Assembly (NCBI RefSeq): GCF_003202435.1
Contig: NZ_QJHK01000001.1
Coordinates: 124,001-188,000 of the forward strand
DNA length: 64,000 nt
From: Flavobacterium cheongpyeongense
GTDB taxonomy: Bacteria > Bacteroidota > Bacteroidia > Flavobacteriales > Flavobacteriaceae
Direction of reading: 5' to 3'
The translations under genes were made by a program, and so were the position numbers. Positions 25,092-34,185 of this stretch are shown here, piece after piece. The stretch's first letter is position 1; every line of letters starts with the position of its first letter. The notes under the pieces were generated by a model. That model worked only from the letters and a program-made list of their open reading frames with translations. It had not been told where the DNA came from and did not search any database.

Positions 25092-26483
25092 ATGGGAAAT
25101 AAATTATCCGGAAAAGACCTGATTAAAATAGGCTTTCCAAAAAATAATAGTATCAATATTGCTTTAGGGCAAATCAACCGATACAGAAAACGAGAAAAAA
25201 AAGAGAGCATATTAACCGAAGCCAAAGAAGTTTTACTGTTTCCGGAAAAATTTACCGGACACGGAACCTGGGGAAAAGTTGCTGAAGGATTAGTGAATCC
25301 GGTACAGGTGAGAATGCATCAGCTTAATAATACGAGAGCGCCTTTTTCTATTTTTGGAGAAAATGAAATTGATGAGCAGGCGAAATATCAATTGTATGAT
25401 GCCTTAAAATTGCCAATTTCAGTGGCTGGAGCTTTAATGCCCGATGCGCATTCCGGTTACGGATTACCAATTGGCGGAGTTTTGGCAACAGATAATGCCG
25501 TAATTCCGTATGGTGTTGGAGTTGACATCGGCTGTCGAATGAGTTTGTCAATTTTTGATATTCCGGCTTCTTTCTTTAAAGGCAAAGAACATCAGCTAGA
25601 GGCAATTTTGAAAGACAATACCAAATTTGGAATGTATGAAACCCACACCATTCGCACAGATCATGAAGTGTTTAGCCGAAGTGAATTTCAGGATATTCCG
25701 CTTTTAAAAAACCTTTTAAGCAAAGCTTACAAACAACTGGGAACCTCGGGAGGAGGAAATCATTTTGTAGAATTTGGAATTGCAAAAATCACCGATCCGC
25801 TCAACGAATGGAAGATTGGAGTTGGAGACTATTTTGCGGTTCTTTCGCATAGTGGTTCAAGAGGTTTGGGTGCTAATATAGCAAAACATTATACGTATCT
25901 GGCAACCAAACAATGTCCACTACCTAAAAATGTACAGCATCTGGCATGGTTGGATCTAAATACACACGACGGTCAGGAATACTGGCTGGCTATGAATTTA
26001 GCCGGTGATTATGCCAAGGCCTGTCATGATAATATTCACCGTCGAATTGCAAAAGCGATTGGTAAAAGGGTTGTGGTAACCATTGAAAACCATCACAATT
26101 TTGCATGGAAGGAAATCGTAAACGGCAAAGAGGTTATTGTGCATCGTAAAGGAGCAACTCCGGCAAATAAAGGTGAATTGGGAATTATTCCCGGTTCGAT
26201 GGCAGCACCCGGATTTATAGTTCAGGGAAAAGGAAATGTAGCGAGTTTAAATTCGGCATCTCATGGTGCAGGAAGATTGTTTTCGAGAAAAAAATGCAAA
26301 GAAACTTTTACGCAAAGCGAAATTAAAAAAGTGCTCAAAGCAAATGATGTGACTTTGATTGGAGGTAATATTGATGAGGCTCCTATGGCTTACAAAGACA
26401 TTAATAAAGTAATGGCAAACCAAACAGAACTGGTGGATGTGTTAGGAACATTTACACCAAAAATCGTTAGAATGGATCGCTAA
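25092..26483 (+). CDS. rtcB: RNA-splicing ligase RtcB family protein
   Basis: RtcB joins RNA ends carrying 2',3'-cyclic phosphate or 3'-phosphate to 5'-hydroxyl using GTP and manganese. The 463 residues include PDAHSGYGLPIGGV, the metal-binding GVDIGCRMSL cysteine, GNHFVEFG, HSGSRGLG, and SASHGAGRLFSR, which holds the histidine that is guanylylated in characterised enzymes. It is longer at the N-terminus than housekeeping RtcB. The next gene, 14 bases downstream, encodes the release-factor-like PrfH. That pairing marks the RtcB2-PrfH rRNA repair module, so the likely task is resealing damaged ribosomal RNA; this assignment rests on published work with homologues. Confidence 0.93.
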   Translation: MGNKLSGKDLIKIGFPKNNSINIALGQINRYRKREKKESILTEAKEVLLFPEKFTGHGTWGKVAEGLVNPVQVRMHQLNNTRAPFSIFGENEIDEQAKYQLYDALKLPISVAGALMPDAHSGYGLPIGGVLATDNAVIPYGVGVDIGCRMSLSIFDIPASFFKGKEHQLEAILKDNTKFGMYETHTIRTDHEVFSRSEFQDIPLLKNLLSKAYKQLGTSGGGNHFVEFGIAKITDPLNEWKIGVGDYFAVLSHSGSRGLGANIAKHYTYLATKQCPLPKNVQHLAWLDLNTHDGQEYWLAMNLAGDYAKACHDNIHRRIAKAIGKRVVVTIENHHNFAWKEIVNGKEVIVHRKGATPANKGELGIIPGSMAAPGFIVQGKGNVASLNSASHGAGRLFSRKKCKETFTQSEIKKVLKANDVTLIGGNIDEAPMAYKDINKVMANQTELVDVLGTFTPKIVRMDR

Positions 26484-26497
26484 AAAAAATAGAGATT

Positions 26498-27187
26498 ATG
26501 GAAAAAATAATTCAAATAACTTCAGGTCGCGGTCCGGCTGAATGCAGTTGGGTTGTAGCCCAAGTGCTGAAAACTTTTCTGGAAGAAGCAAATGAGAATA
26601 AAATTAAAACAACCTTGCTTCAGCGGGAAAAAGGCATCGAAAACGGAACGGTAGAAACGGCAACAATTTTACTCGAAAGTGATAATCTGAATGCGTTTGT
26701 TAATTCATGGAAAGGAACCATTCAGTGGATTGGGCAGAGTCAGTTTAGAAAATTTCATAAACGTAAAAACTGGTTTATCGGAATTTTTGAAGTTGATAAA
26801 ACGGCAACTACTGAAATTGATGAAAAAGATATTCAGTATCAGGCGATGCGCAGTTCCGGTGCCGGCGGACAACATGTAAACAAAGTAAGTTCGGCAGTAC
26901 GGGCGACTCATATTCCAACAGGAATTAGCGTAGTGGCTATGGATTCTCGATCTCAGCACCAGAATAAAAAACTGGCAACCGAAAGATTGCTTCAGAAGTT
27001 TAAGGACGAAACTGTAAAACAATGCAAAGCCGAATTTCAGGCACAGTGGATGAACCAATTGCAGATTCAGCGTGGGAATCCGATTCGGATTTTTGAAGGA
27101 TCCGATTTTAAGAAACAAAAACAAGTAAAAAATTACAAACAGGAACGGCAAAGATTAAAACGGGAAGATTATCTAGACCGCGAATAA
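26498..27187 (+). CDS. prfH: Peptide chain release factor homologue PrfH
   Basis: This 229-residue class I release-factor-like protein contains the peptidyl hydrolysis motif in SSGAGGQHVNKVSSAVRATH (GGQ near residue 126) and the basic SRSQHQNKKLA segment after it. It is much shorter than RF1/RF2 and lacks their stop-codon recognition superdomain, as expected for PrfH. PrfH is thought to act on ribosomes stalled by cleavage of the decoding-centre rRNA before RtcB religates it. The gene follows rtcB by 14 bases and they almost certainly form one operon. Confidence 0.93.
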   Translation: MEKIIQITSGRGPAECSWVVAQVLKTFLEEANENKIKTTLLQREKGIENGTVETATILLESDNLNAFVNSWKGTIQWIGQSQFRKFHKRKNWFIGIFEVDKTATTEIDEKDIQYQAMRSSGAGGQHVNKVSSAVRATHIPTGISVVAMDSRSQHQNKKLATERLLQKFKDETVKQCKAEFQAQWMNQLQIQRGNPIRIFEGSDFKKQKQVKNYKQERQRLKREDYLDRE

Positions 27188-27221
27188 GGATAAAATCTTT
27201 GCATTCCGAATAGAAAAAATT

Positions 27222-27746
27222 ATGAAAACAGTAGATAAATATCTTTTTCAGGCATTAGACAATTATCCGTATTCACTGGAAGAAACCATCGAATCATTGG
27301 ATTATGCTTTGTCTTACGATGATAAAAATACCATGGCCTTGTGTTTATACGGTCAGGTTTTTTCAGATCAGTTGTTAAAATATGAAGAAGCCAAAGAATA
27401 TTTTCAAAAAGCACTTTCAATTAATATCCATGCTTTAGAGGTGTATCCTTTTTACCTTCATACTTTAATTTTGAATGAAGATTACGAAGAAGCAATGAAA
27501 CTGATTGATTTTGCATTGACAGTTAAAGGAATCAATAAAACGGAGATTCTTTTGAAGAGAGTAATGCTTTTAGAACGTCAGCAGGAATTTAAGAAAGCCT
27601 TGAAAGTGATTAAAAAAGCAAAACTTACCACAATCAATGCATGTTATGATTATACAATTGAAGAATCTGAAAAAAGGCTGAATAAAAAATTGAACGGAGA
27701 TTCGAAAAAAGAGAAGTCAGCCAAAAAGAAAAAGAAGAATAAGTAA
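27222..27746 (+). CDS. TPR-repeat protein
   Basis: This 174-residue protein consists of tetratricopeptide-like helix pairs: LEETIESLDYALSYDDKN, YEEAKEYFQKALSINIHA, YEEAMKLIDFALTVKG and FKKALKVIKKAKL. It ends in a very lysine-rich tail. No signal peptide is evident, so it is probably cytoplasmic and acts as a protein-binding scaffold. It lies 34 bases after prfH and may be co-transcribed with the repair module, though a functional link is not established. A terminator follows four bases after the stop. Confidence 0.85.
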   Translation: MKTVDKYLFQALDNYPYSLEETIESLDYALSYDDKNTMALCLYGQVFSDQLLKYEEAKEYFQKALSINIHALEVYPFYLHTLILNEDYEEAMKLIDFALTVKGINKTEILLKRVMLLERQQEFKKALKVIKKAKLTTINACYDYTIEESEKRLNKKLNGDSKKEKSAKKKKKNK

Positions 27747-27749
27747 ATA

Positions 27750-27777
27750 AAAAAGGATGTCAACTGACATCCTTTTT
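27750..27777. terminator. Bidirectional intrinsic terminator
   Basis: An 11-base stem (AAAAGGATGTC with GACATCCTTTT), short loop and T run, placed between the TPR gene and the convergent secreted-protein gene. Confidence 0.9.
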
Positions 27778-27789
27778 TGCTTTCTATTT

Positions 27790-30700
27790 TTATCGTTTAA
27801 GGCTGAAATGGCCTCTGTATTCTGTTCCATTTAATCTTGTAACCGTAAACCAGTAGTCAGAAGCGGGCATATCCTGCCCTGTATAAGTTCCGTCCCATTC
27901 GCTGTTTGGTCTTATTTCTTTCAGGAATTTGCCATATCTGTCAAAAATCCGGATTCCTGTATTGGGTTTTAAATAAGCAAAATCAATTGTCCAGGTATCA
28001 TTTTGATAATCGTTGTTTGGAGTGAAAAATTTAGGGTAGGGAAGTTCCTTTATAAAATTGATACAGTCAGCTGTTGTAGCTCCAAGAATATTTATTAAAA
28101 CAGGTATTCTTTCGCTTTCGCAATTATTTACGGTTTGGGAAGCATAATAGGTAATTCCGTTTTCGAGTAAAGTTGATTCAGATAAAGAAACAGAAGACGA
28201 AATACTTTCAAACCATTGTATATTTTGTCCCTCTATATCAATATTACTAATTTTTGCTTTTTTTTGGATGCAGAATGTTTGTGGCGAATCAGCAATGGGA
28301 CTTTGTGTATCCTGAATTTTTACATTCACAGTTAATCTTTCGCTTTCACAGTCGTTTAATGTTTGGGTAACGTAATATAGACTGTTTTGAAGCAAAGTTG
28401 TTGGCGATAAAATATTTCCATTCGATGCAGAATCGTACCATTTTAGAGATGTTCCTGTAACGTCAAGATTAGCGATGGTTGCATTTTGATCGATACAAAA
28501 TTGTTGGTTACGATTTCCCGTTGGTAATGATGTATCGTAAACTTTAACTAAAACAGCTGTTCTGTCACTTTCGCATCCTACAGTTTGCGAAGCGTAATAA
28601 GTTCTGTTGTTTTCCAGTAAAGTTGAATTTGGTAAACTAGCAGCAGAGAAATTTGTGTTGTACCATTTTATATCTTGTCCAGAAATTTGAATGCTGCTTA
28701 AAGTGGCATTTTCGTTTTTACAAAATGATTGAGTCCCATTTCCAGTTGGAGCAGGAGGTGTGTTTACAATTGAAACAGTAATTCCTAATCTTTGACCTTC
28801 ACAATTATTTTCTGTTTGCGAAGCATAATAAGTTCGTCCGTTAACAAGATTTGTGGTTTCTGCTAATAAAGATCCGTTACTTACTGCATCATACCATTTT
28901 ATATTCTGTCCAGTAATTTGAATATCTGCAATTGTTGGATTTTGTGCTGTGCAAAAAGACTGATTTGAATTTCCTGTTGGCAGAAGAGTATTTTGAATAT
29001 TTATTGTAACCGGAGTCCTTGCGCTTTCACAACCATTAATAGTTTGAGAAGCATAATAGATCAGTCCATTTTGCAATGTAGTTGTTTGTGGTAAAAATAT
29101 TCCTGTAGTTAAATTATTGTACCATTTGATGTTTTGCCCTGTAATTGCGATATCAGCTAAGGTAGCATTTTTTAGCATACAGAAAGTTTGTGGACTATTA
29201 GCAACTGGAAGAGGTTGGTTTGTAATAGTAACAGTTTGATTTTGAAGTGAAACATTCCCGTTGGCATCATTGTAATTCCAAACAATAGTATAATTGCCGG
29301 GTATTGTATACGATAAAGGATCTGTAGTTATTCCAATAATTATTCCTGAACAGGCATCTGTAGCAGTTGGAATAGTATTTATAGTAGTATGACAATCGCC
29401 TGTTATTGTAGGAAGAGTTGCAATGTTAGGAAATGGAGGTTGGACATCACCAATAACTACAATAATTTTTTTAGTATCATCACAACCGCCCGTTCCTGTA
29501 ATTAAACAGCTATATTCTCCGCTATTAGCTGTTGTTGTATTTGGAATTGTTGGGTTTTGATCTGTGGATGTAAAACCGTTTGGCCCAGTCCAGGAATAGT
29601 TTGTTCCTCCCGAAGCTTTAAGCTCTAAAGTTTTACCGATGCAGACCGGAGAGTTACTTGATGTTAAAGCACTTGATTCACAATCTTTAAATTTTACTAA
29701 AAAAGCATCATATGAAGGTTTTGAAATATCATAAGGATATGGTTGATGTGTACCAGGTGTTGCAATGTTGTTTTCATTACCTCCCAGGCCTGCTAAATAT
29801 ACATTGCCATTATTATCTGTTTCAGTTACAAATGCAATTCCTTGATGATATGTTCCCCATTTTCTTTTTCCATTTGTATCAAATTTTACTAAATACGCCT
29901 GATTATCTAAGCTGTAATTTTCCATAAAAGCATTGGGAGTTGATATCGAAGTATCAACAGCTGAGGTTGTACCGGCAAAATAAATATCACCGTTTTTAGA
30001 CACTGAGCCCCCTAAAGTTTGAGGAAAAAAGTAAGTTCCCCAAATTTTATTCCCATTAGAGTCAAACTTAAAGATAAAACCATTATTTTGAGTTGCCCAA
30101 AAGGAATGATTATCATACATTTCTTGATAAGCTCCAACAGTAGAAATGTTCGTGAGGCTTTGCGTCCAACCAAAGGTATAGAGATTGTTATTGGAATCAA
30201 TTCCCAAATTAAATGAATAATCAGGCTTTTCTCCTCCAAAATATGTTCCCCAAATTCTATTACCATTAGAGTCAAATTTCACTAAAAAACTACTAGCATT
30301 TGCGTAGGTTGGTAAATCTGTTAAATTAATGGAAGAAATATTATTCATACTTTCTGTCGTTCCTAAAAAATAAATAAATCCATTTGAATCTATCTTACAG
30401 TCTTGTATCCAATCATTTCCTGAGCCTCCATAATAGGTTGCCCAATTTCTATTTCCTTCCGAATCAAATTTCGCAATGAACCCATCTGATTTGTCTCCAT
30501 AATCTGGGACATAACCTGAAACATCAAAATTAGGTTGATATGAACCTGGAGTTGCAATTTTATCATGTGCAGAAGTCACACCGGAAATGTATATTTTTTC
30601 AGAAGAATCAATAGTTAAACTATTAACAGTTCCCCAATAGTAGGTTCCCCATTTACGTTGTCCATTAGAGTCGAATTTTATAAAATAACCGAGATAGAAT

Positions 30701-31857
30701 GAGCCTCGTTGTTGTGGAAGTGGCCCCATATCTGGTTGATAACTTCCAGAAGTAGAAATGTTATTATCACTTCCCGTTTCACCCACTACATATACATTTT
30801 GATTATCAGAAACTTTAATCTGATAAACATGTTCTTGCTTGTCTCCTCCAAAATAAGTACCCCATAATCGTATACCATCTTTATTAAATTTGACAATATA
30901 ACTGTCAAGTTCGTATTCATTTTGATGATTAATAGTATTTCCTGTTGTAGCAATATTAGTGGAGCTGTATGTGTCCCCGGTTAAGTAAACACAATTGTCT
31001 TTATAAAAAACATAGTTAGCGAAATCATGTTTTCCCCCTCCATAATAAGTTCCCCAAAGACGAACGGGTACTGGATCAATTATTATAGTTTTATCAGAAG
31101 CTGTTTCTGGACTATTAAACCCATAAACACCTTTTTTAATTTTCCTATACCGGATCGGAACTTCTTTTTTACAAGTCCCATCTTCAATCCAGCTTGCAGG
31201 AAGTATTTCTTCCATTTTTCCAAAACAAACATTCATCTGGATTTTATTATCAACCAAAGCCGTTTCGGTACCATTAAATTTTAATTGAATATCTGAAATT
31301 TTTCCTTTTGGATGAATTACAAAATTATATTCAACTGTTTTTTGAGGATCGTCAGGAACTGTAAAAACAATATCAATATTTGGATAAATATTTTTGTAAG
31401 TTATCTGTTTGTATTGATGAACGCCAACAATCCCCTCCGGTTTGTTTGGAACATTATAGTAGTTGTCAAAATCTTTTGATTCCTGATCTGTAATTAACGC
31501 AACTTTAGAATTTGAATTAACAAAGTCAATGTCAACTCTGTGAAATTTATATTCCAGACTATATTCAGGTTCTTTGTCTTTATCTTTTTCCGGAATCTGA
31601 TATGGAAGTGTTTTCGATGTTTTTGAAGGAGAAACAGGAATCTTTTTTACTTCATAAATGTCATAAGAAAATCCGTTTTTCTTTAACTGAACATTTAATC
31701 CGTTAGAGTTCAATAAATATTTTACGGCAGTATTTGGTTTTCCTTTTTGATCAATAATCTGACCTTTATTTTCTTTAAATCCAATAGACTGATTTTTGTT
31801 TTGAGAAAATAATGTAAAAGTGCTTATAAAGAAAAATAAAAGTAGCGTATGTTTCAT
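27790..31857 (-). CDS. Large T9SS type B-secreted protein with beta-propeller and Ig-like repeats
   Basis: The mature protein is predicted to be exported by the type IX secretion system and attached to the cell surface or released. The 1355 residues comprise a signal peptide (LLLFFFISTFTLFSQ), an N-terminal domain with KENKGQI, and a run of SBBP-like repeats each around the phrase GTYFGG. An Ig-like region, five tandem Ig-like units of about 74 residues, and a C-terminal gliding-motility-type sorting domain (FTPNNDYQNDTW, IRIFDRYGKFLKEI, SDYWFTV) follow. The frame is open upstream to 31911, but the ATG at 31857 starts a normal signal peptide. Adhesion is a reasonable guess, not shown. Confidence 0.9.
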   Translation of the reverse strand: MKHTLLLFFFISTFTLFSQNKNQSIGFKENKGQIIDQKGKPNTAVKYLLNSNGLNVQLKKNGFSYDIYEVKKIPVSPSKTSKTLPYQIPEKDKDKEPEYSLEYKFHRVDIDFVNSNSKVALITDQESKDFDNYYNVPNKPEGIVGVHQYKQITYKNIYPNIDIVFTVPDDPQKTVEYNFVIHPKGKISDIQLKFNGTETALVDNKIQMNVCFGKMEEILPASWIEDGTCKKEVPIRYRKIKKGVYGFNSPETASDKTIIIDPVPVRLWGTYYGGGKHDFANYVFYKDNCVYLTGDTYSSTNIATTGNTINHQNEYELDSYIVKFNKDGIRLWGTYFGGDKQEHVYQIKVSDNQNVYVVGETGSDNNISTSGSYQPDMGPLPQQRGSFYLGYFIKFDSNGQRKWGTYYWGTVNSLTIDSSEKIYISGVTSAHDKIATPGSYQPNFDVSGYVPDYGDKSDGFIAKFDSEGNRNWATYYGGSGNDWIQDCKIDSNGFIYFLGTTESMNNISSINLTDLPTYANASSFLVKFDSNGNRIWGTYFGGEKPDYSFNLGIDSNNNLYTFGWTQSLTNISTVGAYQEMYDNHSFWATQNNGFIFKFDSNGNKIWGTYFFPQTLGGSVSKNGDIYFAGTTSAVDTSISTPNAFMENYSLDNQAYLVKFDTNGKRKWGTYHQGIAFVTETDNNGNVYLAGLGGNENNIATPGTHQPYPYDISKPSYDAFLVKFKDCESSALTSSNSPVCIGKTLELKASGGTNYSWTGPNGFTSTDQNPTIPNTTTANSGEYSCLITGTGGCDDTKKIIVVIGDVQPPFPNIATLPTITGDCHTTINTIPTATDACSGIIIGITTDPLSYTIPGNYTIVWNYNDANGNVSLQNQTVTITNQPLPVANSPQTFCMLKNATLADIAITGQNIKWYNNLTTGIFLPQTTTLQNGLIYYASQTINGCESARTPVTINIQNTLLPTGNSNQSFCTAQNPTIADIQITGQNIKWYDAVSNGSLLAETTNLVNGRTYYASQTENNCEGQRLGITVSIVNTPPAPTGNGTQSFCKNENATLSSIQISGQDIKWYNTNFSAASLPNSTLLENNRTYYASQTVGCESDRTAVLVKVYDTSLPTGNRNQQFCIDQNATIANLDVTGTSLKWYDSASNGNILSPTTLLQNSLYYVTQTLNDCESERLTVNVKIQDTQSPIADSPQTFCIQKKAKISNIDIEGQNIQWFESISSSVSLSESTLLENGITYYASQTVNNCESERIPVLINILGATTADCINFIKELPYPKFFTPNNDYQNDTWTIDFAYLKPNTGIRIFDRYGKFLKEIRPNSEWDGTYTGQDMPASDYWFTVTRLNGTEYRGHFSLKR
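28075..29220 (-). repeat. Five tandem Ig-like repeats inside the T9SS protein
   Basis: Five coding repeats of about 220 bases encode units of the form QxFCxxxNATxxxIxITGQxIKWY ... YYASQTxxxCESxR. Each has two conserved cysteines and a KWY core. They belong to the Ig-like domain group often found before type B sorting domains. Their high similarity suggests recent tandem expansion and a possibility of copy-number change. Confidence 0.75.
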
Positions 31858-31955
31858 CCCGATAATTTGAATCGTCGCAAATGTAATTAAATATCTACAA
31901 AATAAAACCAAAACAAGCTGTTGAATCTTTTCCTGAAAACAAAATAAATATCCCG

Positions 31956-31963
31956 TATTTTTG
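31956..31963 (+). promoter_or_regulatory. Possible -7 element of the radical SAM gene
   Basis: TATTTTTG matches TAnnTTTG, 17 bases before the TTG start at 31981. The -33 position is weak. Confidence 0.4.
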
Positions 31964-31980
31964 CAGAAAAATAATTCCTT

Positions 31981-34185
31981 TTGAAAACCAAACTCTTTCT
32001 AATCACACCACCCTTTACCCAACTGAATACACCGTATCCGGCAACCGCTTATATAAAAGGTTTCCTGAATACGAAAAATATAGAATCTGTTCAGGCAGAT
32101 TTGGGTATTGATGTGATTTTAGAACTGTTTTCGAAAAAAGGGCTAATTGATTTGTTTGAAGTTTCAAGTTTCAGGTTTGAAGTTTCTAATCAAGAAGTTT
32201 CAGATAATTCTAAACGCATTTTTGCTTTACAGGACGAATACATCAAAACCATAGATGCTGTTATTCAGTTTTTACAAGGAAAAAATCCAACATTGGCGTT
32301 ACAAATTTGTCAGGAAGATTTTCTTCCCGAGGCCTCTCGTTTTGCACAGCTGGAAGAACTCGATTGGGCTTTTGGAACTATGGGAACTCAGGATAAAGCG
32401 AAACACCTGGCGACTTTGTATCTCGAAGATATTTCGGATTTTATCGTGGAATGTGTGGATGAAAATTTTGGCTTTAGCCGATATGCAGAGCGGTTAGGAA
32501 GAAGCGCCAATTCTTTTGATGAATTATACGAAGCTTTACAAAAAGAACCGACTTATATTGATTCGATTTTAATTTTACTTTTAAAAGCTAAAATTGAAGC
32601 TGTAAAACCGACATTTTTTTTAATTTCTGTTCCTTTTCCGGGGAATTTATACAGCGCGTTTCGATGCGCGCAATGGGTAAAACAAAACCATCCTGAAATT
32701 AAAATTTCGATGGGAGGCGGTTTCCCAAATACCGAATTAAGATCTCTGTCAGATAAGCGTGTTTTTGAATTTTTCGATTTCATTACTTTGGATGATGGCG
32801 AAGTTCCAATTGAAGAATTGATTGCGAGTATTGAAAATCCGGATTACAATTCATACAAAAGAACATTTTTATTAGAAAATGGAGAAGTGGTCTATAAAAA
32901 TAATTCTTTAAAACACGATTATAAACAATCTCAGGTTGGGACACCAGATTATTCAGATCTACCTTTGGATAAATACATTTCGGTTATAGAAATCGTAAAT
33001 CCAATGCACCGAATGTGGAGCGACGGACGCTGGAACAAACTCACTATGGCTCATGGCTGTTATTGGGGAAAATGTACATTTTGTGATATTTCGTTAGATT
33101 ATATAAAGGTTTACGAACCGGTTGCAGCCAATTTGCTTTGCGATCGAATGGAAGATATGATGTTGCAAACGGGTCAGAATGGCTTTCATTTTGTTGATGA
33201 AGCGGCTCCGCCAGCCTTGATGCGTGCTTTGGCGCTTGAAATCTTAAAAAGAAAACTGGCTGTAACGTGGTGGACAAACATTCGATTCGAAAAAAGCTTT
33301 TCAAAAGATTTATGTTTATTATTGAAGGCTTCAGGCTGTATTGCCGTTTCAGGAGGTTTGGAAGTGGCTTCAGACCGATTACTGAAACTGATTGATAAAG
33401 GAGTAACGGTAGAACAAGTTGCCAAAGTAACCCGAAATTTTACGGAAGCCGGAATCATGGTGCATGCCTATTTAATGTACGGATATCCAACACAAACGAT
33501 TCAGGAAACGGTTGATAGTCTGGAAATGGTACGTCAGTTGTTTGAAGCCGGAGTTTTGCAATCCGGATTTTGGCACCAGTTTGCGCTTACGGCTCATAGT
33601 CCCGTTGGGTTATATCCGGAGCAATTTGGCGTGACCAAAAAAACAGAGATTATCGGAACTTTTGCCAATAACGACATTGATTATACCGATTCAACAGGAA
33701 TTAATCATGATAAATTTAGTTTTGGATTAAAAAAATCACTTTTCAATTTCATGCACGGAATCTGTTTTGATTACGAATTGCAGGATTGGTTTGACTTTAA
33801 AATTCCGAAGACAAAAATCCATCCTGATTTTATTTTTAATGCTTTAGAAGAACAAAGCGATTTCAATACCAAACCAAACGCAAAAGTAGTCTGGTTAGGC
33901 GGAAAACCTTTGGCAGAAACCTTTACAAAATCAAAAAAAGGAAAAAGCTGGGAAATGATGTCGCTGACTTTTCATGATAAAAAAGAAAGTTTTACTATTC
34001 AGACGAGTAAAGATGAAGGCAATTGGCTAATTTCAATTCTGAATAAAATTTCGGTTTCAGAAACTAAAAATTACACTTTTCAAGAAGTAAAAACTGATTT
34101 CGAGACTTCTTTAGAAGATTTTGAATTGTTTTGGTATTCTAAACCTGTCAATACACTACGTGAATTTGGTTTACTAGTTTTATGA
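31981..34185 (+). CDS. B12-binding-domain radical SAM protein
   Basis: This large radical SAM enzyme (734 residues) has an N-terminal region with FLITPPFTQLNTPYPATAY, then a B12-binding-like segment (VPFPGNLYSAFRCAQWV and MGGGFPNTE). The radical SAM core has the iron-sulfur cluster cysteines in HGCYWGKCTFCD (residues 360, 365, 368). The spacing is CX4CX2C, one residue longer than the commonest CX3CX2C. A TIM-barrel continues with the GGLEVASDRLLKLIDKG and YGYPTQT segments. The product and substrate are unknown. The start appears to be TTG at 31981; no in-frame ATG lies upstream. Its stop directly abuts the stop of the convergent metallo-hydrolase. Confidence 0.88.
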   Translation: MKTKLFLITPPFTQLNTPYPATAYIKGFLNTKNIESVQADLGIDVILELFSKKGLIDLFEVSSFRFEVSNQEVSDNSKRIFALQDEYIKTIDAVIQFLQGKNPTLALQICQEDFLPEASRFAQLEELDWAFGTMGTQDKAKHLATLYLEDISDFIVECVDENFGFSRYAERLGRSANSFDELYEALQKEPTYIDSILILLLKAKIEAVKPTFFLISVPFPGNLYSAFRCAQWVKQNHPEIKISMGGGFPNTELRSLSDKRVFEFFDFITLDDGEVPIEELIASIENPDYNSYKRTFLLENGEVVYKNNSLKHDYKQSQVGTPDYSDLPLDKYISVIEIVNPMHRMWSDGRWNKLTMAHGCYWGKCTFCDISLDYIKVYEPVAANLLCDRMEDMMLQTGQNGFHFVDEAAPPALMRALALEILKRKLAVTWWTNIRFEKSFSKDLCLLLKASGCIAVSGGLEVASDRLLKLIDKGVTVEQVAKVTRNFTEAGIMVHAYLMYGYPTQTIQETVDSLEMVRQLFEAGVLQSGFWHQFALTAHSPVGLYPEQFGVTKKTEIIGTFANNDIDYTDSTGINHDKFSFGLKKSLFNFMHGICFDYELQDWFDFKIPKTKIHPDFIFNALEEQSDFNTKPNAKVVWLGGKPLAETFTKSKKGKSWEMMSLTFHDKKESFTIQTSKDEGNWLISILNKISVSETKNYTFQEVKTDFETSLEDFELFWYSKPVNTLREFGLLVL

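Noticed and set aside
26705..27151. Open frame of 148 residues on the minus strand over prfH
   Set aside because: It lies entirely inside prfH in another frame, its Phe/Leu/Ser-rich translation has no family features, and prfH is certain.
28075..29220. Possible CRISPR array because of regularly spaced repeats
   Set aside because: The repeats are in frame, encode Ig-like domains of about 74 residues, and have diverged at third codon positions; no cas genes are near. No CRISPR array is seen anywhere in the window.
31027..31284. Plus-strand open frame inside the T9SS protein gene
   Set aside because: The translation shows only antisense composition of the SBBP-repeat region, with no motif, start context or promoter.
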